Positions 56,101-64,000 of a stretch of DNA of 64,000 nucleotides are shown here, in pieces. Every line of letters begins with the position of its first letter. Positions within the stretch are counted from its first letter, which is position 1. The DNA is from Zopfochytrium polystomum (Eukaryota; Chytridiomycota; Chytridiomycetes; Chytridiales; Chytridiaceae): positions 1 through 64,000 of the forward strand of contig JAIVFJ010000213.1 of the NCBI GenBank assembly GCA_025765615.1, written 5' to 3'. A model generated the notes under the pieces. That model was not told the DNA's origin. It did no database searches and was given only the letters and a program-made list of their open reading frames with translations. The position numbers were made by a program, and so were the translations under genes.

Positions 56101-57060
56101 CCATCCTTCAAGCACTCATATCACAACGACTCTTACGTCGTCAGTTGGGTCGCGTTTCGCGGACATTGATCCCCCACAGGATGAAACTCGCAAGAATTGT
56201 GGATAATTCCGCGGTTGCAGAGGCGAATCTCGAAGGATCCGGGTCAGAATCCGCAAACAATTCACACTTTCTCAACTGTTGCGCAGCGCTCCGGAGTCCA
56301 TTTTTTCCGATTGTTCTCACCCAGAAATCCCAGCCTCGCGGTGAACCCCGCAACTCGGGCGATATTTTCCTCCTGCCCTCGTGCTCGAGTGTTGAAATGC
56401 GGCTTCGGGAGCGGTGTGATGGCGGGAGCGGGGACGGGGCGGGTGGAACGAAGGGCGAGACAAGTCAAGTTTTCCTTCTCAATTGGATTACATCGAGACG
56501 AGATTGTTCCTCACCCCACTCCCACTCCCGCTGCCTTCCACACCAACCCCGCCTTTTTGGACAGCCCAAAAATTTCGATGCGGAGGCATCCAATTAAATT
56601 TTCTGCGCTTGCAACGTACTTTTAAAATTTATTGTAAATAACGGAAAGGCCGGCCACAGAGAGAGAGTGGCTATTCCGCGTGTGGGCGTGTGGGTGTGTG
56701 GGAAGGAAATAATTTTTCTGTCTAATGTTTGCTCACGTCCCGGCACCCAATTCCCTGGCCTACTTTTGGCAGACAGACCCACGTTTGCACGTTTTCTCAA
56801 TTTTTTTCCTCTTAAGGAAGGGGTGCGTTCAGTTCAACAATTGGACGGGCATTGTGGCGTTTGTTTGGCTGAGGAGGTTGCGTCTGTGTGGGGGGAATGT
56901 CCAATGTCTTTCGCTGTACGTCATGCGGCTGGGCAAAGCGCTAACCTTGAAATTTTCTGCGGAAAACCAGGAAGAAAGGCTGCATCGAGAACCGGACAGA
57001 CACAAGAACAGACAGAGAGAAAACCAGGTGGAGAGACAGAAAAAGTAACAGAAAGAGATG
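56101..57060. other. Intergenic region
   Basis: No gene is recognised upstream of the intact cysteine-rich gene. The last part is purine-rich. Confidence 0.45.
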
Positions 57061-57070
57061 GTATGAGAGT

Positions 57071-57107
<37 letters not shown>

Positions 57108-57140
57108 CGCAAAGTGGAAGAAAAGATCATCAAGTTTATA
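57061..57140 (+). promoter_or_regulatory. GA-tract plus TATA promoter
   Basis: GAGA repeats at 57071-57108, followed by TATATAT at 57134-57140, about 65 bp before the ATG at 57203. Confidence 0.5.
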
Positions 57141-57202
57141 TATCTTCCCCCCAACGGCTTGACGAGCTACTTCGCTTGACGAACAGCAATCCTCGCTCTG
57201 CA

Positions 57203-58453
57203 ATGCCATCCCTCGGCTTATCTGCAGCCGTTTCCACGTCGGTCGGCACCAACACCAACACGTGCATTGGCCTCCTTCCGACCTTGGCAGCCTGTGGAGC
57301 CTCTCTTCCTTCGAAAGCCTGCTGCGACGCCCTCAACACCTTCACCAGCGCCGGCTGCTTTTGCAACCCCCTGACCGACTTTTTGCTGGGCTCGTCGAAC
57401 GCTCCTCTCGTTCGGTACCTCCTCCTCCCAGTGTGCGCCATCGGCAACCCTTTCAAAAACTGGATTGTGCCCTGTGGGCCGTACACGCAGAAGACCTACA
57501 ATGGCGGAACTTGCTCTTTGTCAGACGTCGCCATTGACTCGGCGCGGATCCAGAATGCCATCGGGTTCTCGACGGCGCTGAACAACCTCAACGCCGACCA
57601 CTACGAAACCCAAGGTTGCTTCAACTACACGGCGCTGCTGGCCAAATCAAAAGAGCTCCTCGACGACACCTTCACCACCACGGTTCCCTTCGGTGTCGGG
57701 TTCTTCGACTCGTTCGATCGCGCTCTCGAGTACCTGGCCGTGTTCAACGCCAAAGTCACCAAAGACATGTGGTGGTCCATAACAGTGAACGCCACGACCA
57801 ACTCCATCCTCCAAGTCTCCCAGGACGGCCAGTCCATCATGCTCGGCTCCGTCACGACGCAAGCTTTCCTCGACGGCAATGTCACCTTTGGCCCAAACTG
57901 GTCCGAAACCCACACCTTCTTCAATGGCTGCAGCACCAAGCTCGCCGGACTCACGGCTCCGGCGACGCCGGCACTCGTGACGCCGACCTCCCCACCCTTC
58001 ACGAAGTACCCGTACCTGCTTGGTCCGGTCCTCAACTCGCTCGGCCGCTTCATGGACAACGCCGATTACGGCCCCATTAACATTTGCCGCTTCCACACAA
58101 AGTACTGCTCGGAAAAGTACCCGCAGTACCGCAGCGAGGACGAGTGCGTCGCCTTTGTCGCGTCGCTGCCGAGGATCAGTCCGGTGTGCGGTGTCGCCGG
58201 GGCGCTGTCGGGGAACTCGACGTTTTGCCGGTTCAAGCACCAGTGGATGGCGTCGATCAACCCCGAGGTGCACTGCCCGCATATTGGGTACAGCAGCGAC
58301 ATGTGTGCCGACGACAACTGCGGGCCGGCCGGGCCGGCGGCGGACTTTGTAGTTTCGGAAAGCGTAGCGGAGGGGCTGCGGGCTGGCGCGGCGGCTTGGA
58401 ACGCGACGGTGTTGGCCAACGGCTTCAAGTGGAGGTTTCCAAAGGTGTGCTGA
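57203..58453 (+). CDS. Eight-cysteine (lipid-transfer-like) secreted protein, copy 1
   Basis: One exon, 416 residues from MPSLGLSAAV to the stop at 58451-58453. The N-terminal 100 residues show an eight-cysteine pattern: C-x9-C-x8-CC-x10-C-x-C-x23-C-x12-C (CIGLL..., KACCDAL, GCFCN, PVCAIG, VPCGPY), the layout of plant nonspecific lipid-transfer proteins. The rest has further cysteines (GTCSLSD, QGCFNYT, NGCSTKL, ICRFHTKYC, DECVAF, NSTFCRFKHQWMAS, VHCPHIGY, DNCGPAG and the terminal C) and many NxS/T sites, which fits a glycosylated, disulfide-rich extracellular protein. The N-terminus is only weakly hydrophobic, so the true start may lie in an upstream exon. Function unknown. About 75-80% similar to copy 2. 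Confidence 0.8.
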   Translation: MPSLGLSAAVSTSVGTNTNTCIGLLPTLAACGASLPSKACCDALNTFTSAGCFCNPLTDFLLGSSNAPLVRYLLLPVCAIGNPFKNWIVPCGPYTQKTYNGGTCSLSDVAIDSARIQNAIGFSTALNNLNADHYETQGCFNYTALLAKSKELLDDTFTTTVPFGVGFFDSFDRALEYLAVFNAKVTKDMWWSITVNATTNSILQVSQDGQSIMLGSVTTQAFLDGNVTFGPNWSETHTFFNGCSTKLAGLTAPATPALVTPTSPPFTKYPYLLGPVLNSLGRFMDNADYGPINICRFHTKYCSEKYPQYRSEDECVAFVASLPRISPVCGVAGALSGNSTFCRFKHQWMASINPEVHCPHIGYSSDMCADDNCGPAGPAADFVVSESVAEGLRAGAAAWNATVLANGFKWRFPKVC

Positions 58454-60197
<1,744 letters not shown>

Positions 60198-60332
60198 TGA
60201 GACTTCGATGGAAATATCTTCCCTCCCCATTTCTCAGGCAAACTCGGCACCTAGGGCTTGACGACCTTTTCGGCGTGTTTGACGAGCTACCCCCTGTGAC
60301 AAACAGCTGGTCTCTGCCATCCTCGGACAGCA

Positions 60333-61583
60333 ATGCCGTCCCTCGGCTTCTCTGCAGCCGTTTCCACGTCGGTCGGCACCAACACCAACGCGTGCATAGG
60401 CCTCCTTCCAACCCTGACTGCCTGCGGAGCCTCTCTTCCTTCGAAAGCATGCTGCGACGCCCTCAACACCTTCACCAACACTGGCTGTTTTTGCAACCCC
60501 CTGACAGACTTCTTGCTGGGGTCGTCGAATGCTCCCCTCGTTCGGTACCTCCTTCTTCCGCTGTGCGCCATCGCCAACCCATTGAAAAACTGGATTGTGC
60601 CTTGCGGACCGTACACGCAGAAGACCTACAATGGCGGAACTTGCTCGCTGTCGGACGTCGCCATCGACTCGGCCCGCATCCAGAACGCAATCGGATTCTC
60701 CACGACGCTGAACAACCTCAACGCCGACCACTACGAAGGCCAAGGCTGCTTCAACTACACGGAGCTGTTGGCAAAATCAAAAGAGCTCCTCGACGACGGC
60801 TTCACCACCTCGGTCCCTTTCGGCGTTGGCGTTTACGACTCGTTCGAGCGCTCCCTCGAGTACCTGTCGCTGTTCTGCGCCCAGGTCACCAAGGATGTTT
60901 GGTGGGCCATAACAGTCAACGCCACGACCAACTCCATCCTCCAAGTCTCCCAAGACGGCCAGACCATCATGCTCGGCTCCGTCACGACGCAAGCTTTCCT
61001 CACCGGCGCCGTCGCCATGGGTCCAAACTGGTCCGAGGCGCACAGCCTCTTCAAGGGCTGCAGCACCAAGCTCGCCGGGCTCACGGTCCCGCCGACGGCG
61101 GCGCTGGCGACCCCGACCTCGCCGTCGTTCACGCATTACCCAACCTCGATCGGCCCCGTGCTCAGTGCGCTTGGGTACTTTGTGGACTACGCGGACTACG
61201 GCCCCGTCAACATCTGCCGCTTCCACACAAAGTTTTGTGCGGACAAGTACCCGCAGTACCGCAGCGAGGACGAGTGCGTCGCTTTCATCTCTTCGCTGCC
61301 GAGAGTCAGCCCCACTTGTGGCATTGCCGGCGCGCTGTCGGGGAACTCCACGTTTTGCAGGTTCAAACACCAGTGGATGGCGTCGATCAATCCGGAGGTG
61401 CACTGTCCGCACATCGGGTACAGCAGCGACATGTGCGCCGAGGACAACTGCGGGCCGGCCGGGCTGGTGGCGGATTTTGCAGTTCCACAGGCTGTGGATG
61501 TGGCACTACGGGCTGGTGCGGCTGGTTCGAACGCGACCGTGCTGGCAAATGGCTTCCAGTGGAAGTTCCCTAAGGTGTGCTGA
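60333..61583 (+). CDS. Eight-cysteine (lipid-transfer-like) secreted protein, copy 2
   Basis: One exon, 416 residues, same length as copy 1. It starts MPSLGFSAAVSTSVGTNTNA and keeps every cysteine of the N-terminal eight-cysteine block with identical spacing (CIGLL, KACCDAL, GCFCN, PLCAIA, VPCGPY). One extra Cys appears in the middle (LSLFCAQVTKDVWW, where copy 1 has FNAK). The C-terminal region (NICRFHTKFC, DECVAFIS, NSTFCRFKHQW, VHCPHIGYSSDMCAEDNC) and the ending FPKVC are kept. Expected to be secreted. The open frame without disruptions and conserved cysteines argue that both copies are functional. Confidence 0.8.
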   Translation: MPSLGFSAAVSTSVGTNTNACIGLLPTLTACGASLPSKACCDALNTFTNTGCFCNPLTDFLLGSSNAPLVRYLLLPLCAIANPLKNWIVPCGPYTQKTYNGGTCSLSDVAIDSARIQNAIGFSTTLNNLNADHYEGQGCFNYTELLAKSKELLDDGFTTSVPFGVGVYDSFERSLEYLSLFCAQVTKDVWWAITVNATTNSILQVSQDGQTIMLGSVTTQAFLTGAVAMGPNWSEAHSLFKGCSTKLAGLTVPPTAALATPTSPSFTHYPTSIGPVLSALGYFVDYADYGPVNICRFHTKFCADKYPQYRSEDECVAFISSLPRVSPTCGIAGALSGNSTFCRFKHQWMASINPEVHCPHIGYSSDMCAEDNCGPAGLVADFAVPQAVDVALRAGAAGSNATVLANGFQWKFPKVC

Positions 61584-62689
61584 TATTTCCACGGGAAGCT
61601 GAGAGAGGGAGGGGCATGCAGAATTGCGGGTGAGGGGGGGCGCAAGCTTGGAGTTAGATGATCAGAAGCCTTTTTTTTCCTTTCCTTATCTGTTTTTGTG
61701 AGCAATGAATGACTCAGACGGAGTGTCTTAAAAAATAAAAGCACTTGGGTCGGCTTTGTCACCTGCTGCGACCCCGCCTGCCATTGTAACCTTGCGATCG
61801 CGACCTGCGAATACGTCTTCCCACTGCATACCGCTGATCTCATCGCAAGACTCCTCTGGCTCCCGAGACATCAGACAGTGGCGATGGTGTAACTGCGCAG
61901 AGGTCGAGAGGGGCGGAACCGACATTCTCGACAAGCTGCATTCCGAAGGCGAAAAGAACTCGGTCGAGTCGGCTCGGTCGAGTCAGCGAAGGTCCTTCAG
62001 TGATGGAAGGAGTGTGGTTGGAACTAAGGTATTCCGATCTACTCGACACGTTTGGGACAACCAGCTGCTAAAAATAAAAAAAAAATTCCTTGCACGGGAC
62101 CATCAGTAACGTGGAAGAGAGGTCCCGCCTTGGGGCGCAACGGTCATACCTCCCGACAAGGATCCAGTGAACATGTTTTGCGCCGAGTGCGTTTTAAGCT
62201 ATCGCTGGCCATCTGCGCCGCGGTCGGCGGGTGCAGTGGTGGTAAACAATTTTAGTGACGTTCCGGGACGCTGTGCCAAATCGCGCAGTCAGTGAGGCGG
62301 ACCTTGGTTTGTGTGTAGCGCATTTCCAAGGGTGAAGGGACGCACTTCTGCTTCTTGTCACGACCCGCGATGCGCGACCTTCTTTCGCCTCAAGAGCGGT
62401 TAGCGCTCCAAGAGTCTCCTTAGTTCGATTGGTCAGGTGCCCTGGCGTGCACGCCACCCACTCCTTCAAGAAAATCCGTGATCGCATCTGCTCACCCTGC
62501 TGGTCTTTCACCTCCGCAACCGCCGTACGGGCCTCCGCCTTCCACATCCGCCCGCCGCTCCGGTGCTGGGTCACCTCCCTCTCATTCTCTCCACGCTTGA
62601 GACCCGGCACGATACCAAGACGACCTGGAGCCAGACCCTCGGCATCTCAACGTGTGCTCTTCTCCTCCCGCTCTCGATTCTGAAGGCGC
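61584..62689. other. Intergenic region
   Basis: No gene is recognised in about 1.1 kb. Open frames are short and without known motifs. Confidence 0.4.
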
Positions 62690-63403
62690 CACCCTCCCTT
62701 TCTCACACTCGATGCAGGGCACTTTCGCTTCCGAACGCATTGGATATCAAGGCGACTGTCGCGACTGCAGATCCTGCGATCGTTCAATAAGTCTTAAAAA
62801 CGCACTTCGAAAAGTATGAGAAGGAGGACGGTTTCAAATGGTCGTTTTCGAAACTGCTGGGAAATGGGATCTTTGCCGAGGACGGCGAAACAGTTAAGAA
62901 TGCTCCCCCGTATGTCGTTTTCTATTCACAACCTGCCGTAACTTCACTTTTCGAAATTGGCACAGTGGCGCCGACACAGGAAGACGGCCTCACACATCTT
63001 CACAACGTTAAGGAGACCATGAGGTAGTAAGCAGTCGGAATCGCGTTTGTTGTCTAAATCATTCTCGTGAGCGTGCCCGACGATTCGAAGTACTCTGTCG
63101 TGCCCGGTGTTCTTCCCGGGGGAATCCCTATTCCCGCCAACCCCGAGGTTGTCTGGTCATTATATGCCATGGGACGCCACCCGTCGCTCTGGGGTCCGAC
63201 AGCCGCCGAATTCGATCCGGAGCGATGGCTGCAACGCACCGACGACGAGTCGTATGGGGTGGTGCGAGAGTCGCCGTACAAGTGGGCAGTTTTCAACGCG
63301 GGCCCGCGTGCGTGCCTTGGACAGCAGATGACGACGTTTGAGGCGATTGCGGTTCTGGCGGCCGTTGTGCAGCGGTTTGAAGTAATTCTGTACGGCTTTC
63401 AAT
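62690..63403 (+). pseudogene. Cytochrome P450 relic
   Basis: A first block in broken frames (ALDIKATVATADPAIVQ, stop, then VLKTHFEKYEKEDGFKWSFS, KLLGNGIFAEDGE) matches the N-terminal third of CYP52/CYP86-like P450s. It is followed, after a large deletion that removes the I helix and the ExxR motif, by a C-terminal block: VPDDSKYSVVPGVLPGGIPI, SLYAMGRHPSLWGPTAAEFD, PERW, and the heme loop FNAGPRACLGQQM with the Cys ligand. The stop at 63401-63403 is in place. Lacking the central third, it cannot be a working enzyme. Confidence 0.85.
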
Positions 63404-63649
63404 GACCTTGCCGATGAACAATGGGCTGAAAGTTCGCCTGGTGGAGAGAGCGTTGTGAGTCCCGGGGAACTGAAACTTTACCTTTCGTCACAATATGACG
63501 TGTTTGCAAAGCTGTCTGGTGGAATTGGCCAGGGCTATGAGCATCTGAAATGGAGATTTTCTCTTCCGGTGATTCTTTAGAGTCATTTGAAAAAAGTGTT
63601 GGCATATAAGCCATTCCGGTCCATTCGCAAAGATTGGAAGCCCAAAAAA

Positions 63650-63989
63650 ATGCCGACCGTCAACGTTGACAAGGAGCACTTGTTCGAGGCCTTGGGGCGA
63701 ACCTTCAGTTGAGCGTTGGCCCTGATCCTGGCGCCACTTTTGCTGACGCGTGAAACGATCGCCTACTTTTCACTTTACCAGCCACAGAAGAGTTCGAGGA
63801 ACTATGTTTCGAATTTGGAATCGAGCTGGAGGAAGAGGTGAGCTCAAGTTAAACGCACCACCTCATCCAAATCTCATCTCGATCGAGTTAGACTTCCGAG
63901 CTTGAAATGGCGATCAAGGAGCTTGGAGCGGACAAAGCAAAGAACCTGTCGTCGCGATCGCTGTACCGAATCGACATTCCCGCCAACAG
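63650..63989 (+). CDS. FARSB: Phenylalanyl-tRNA synthetase beta subunit, 5' end
   Basis: Three exons before the window ends: 63650-63707 (MPTVNVDKEHLFEALGRTF), 63782-63837 (TEEFEELCFEFGIELEEE) and 63892-63989 (TSELEMAIKELGADKAKNLS, then LYRIDIPANR), with a donor GTGATG at 63990. This is the conserved N-terminus of the cytosolic beta subunit, which with alpha charges tRNA-Phe. The rest lies beyond the window. The start is clear from the family alignment. Confidence 0.93.
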
Positions 63990-64000
63990 GTGATGCAGAT

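Overview
This window looks like nuclear DNA of an early-diverging, probably zoosporic fungus (Chytridiomycota-like). The evidence is compact GT-AG introns of about 50-150 bp, a eukaryotic housekeeping set (ribosomal protein eL29, MYG1, GTPBP1, alpha-COP, PP1 catalytic subunit, a pyruvate-kinase homologue, Phe-tRNA synthetase beta), a chromodomain Ty3-type retrotransposon, and a protein built of 29-residue ankyrin-like 'LQWW' repeats of a kind I associate with chytrids. The assignment rests on protein resemblance seen by eye, not on a search.

Layout. 0-8.5 kb is accessory: a pseudogene fragment of a cysteine-rich family, a complete but decayed LTR retrotransposon (621-6244, duplication AAAGT) sitting inside a minus-strand reading frame, a second solo LTR inside that element, and a two-exon BTB-like gene. 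9.3-21.3 kb is a dense housekeeping block: eL29, MYG1 (minus), GTPBP1 and a many-exon alpha-COP gene. 22-31 kb carries a secreted protein, PP1 and a diverged pyruvate kinase, separated by long poly-A/poly-T tracts. 31.7-40 kb carries an unknown two-exon gene, a tRNA-like locus, the LQWW repeat gene with an in-frame stop, and a membrane-bound nitrilase-superfamily protein resembling apolipoprotein N-acyltransferase.

40-48 kb repeats material seen at the left end (a 120-bp repeat, a cysteine-rich pseudogene fragment and a BTB-like paralogue), followed by a direct duplication of a small secreted-protein gene flanking a broken short-chain dehydrogenase. 49-64 kb holds an MFS drug:H+ antiporter, a class-V PLP enzyme, a tandem cluster of the cysteine-rich family (two intact genes, two wrecks), a P450 relic and the start of the Phe-tRNA synthetase beta gene.

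Most notable observations: (1) the retrotransposon LTR carries a very long, strictly phased array of heat-shock elements, giving it the layout of a heat-activated transposon; (2) it has an 11-nt self-complementary priming site as in Tf1/sushi elements; (3) the pyruvate kinase has lost several catalytic and metal-binding residues; (4) the cysteine-rich secreted family has the spacing of the plant eight-cysteine (lipid-transfer-protein) motif; (5) unrelated genes share an ATTAGCTAAT...GCCAAG...CGCGGCA upstream module, and others share a GA-tract plus TATA layout. Exon boundaries below were read by eye from GT/AG sites and reading-frame continuity.
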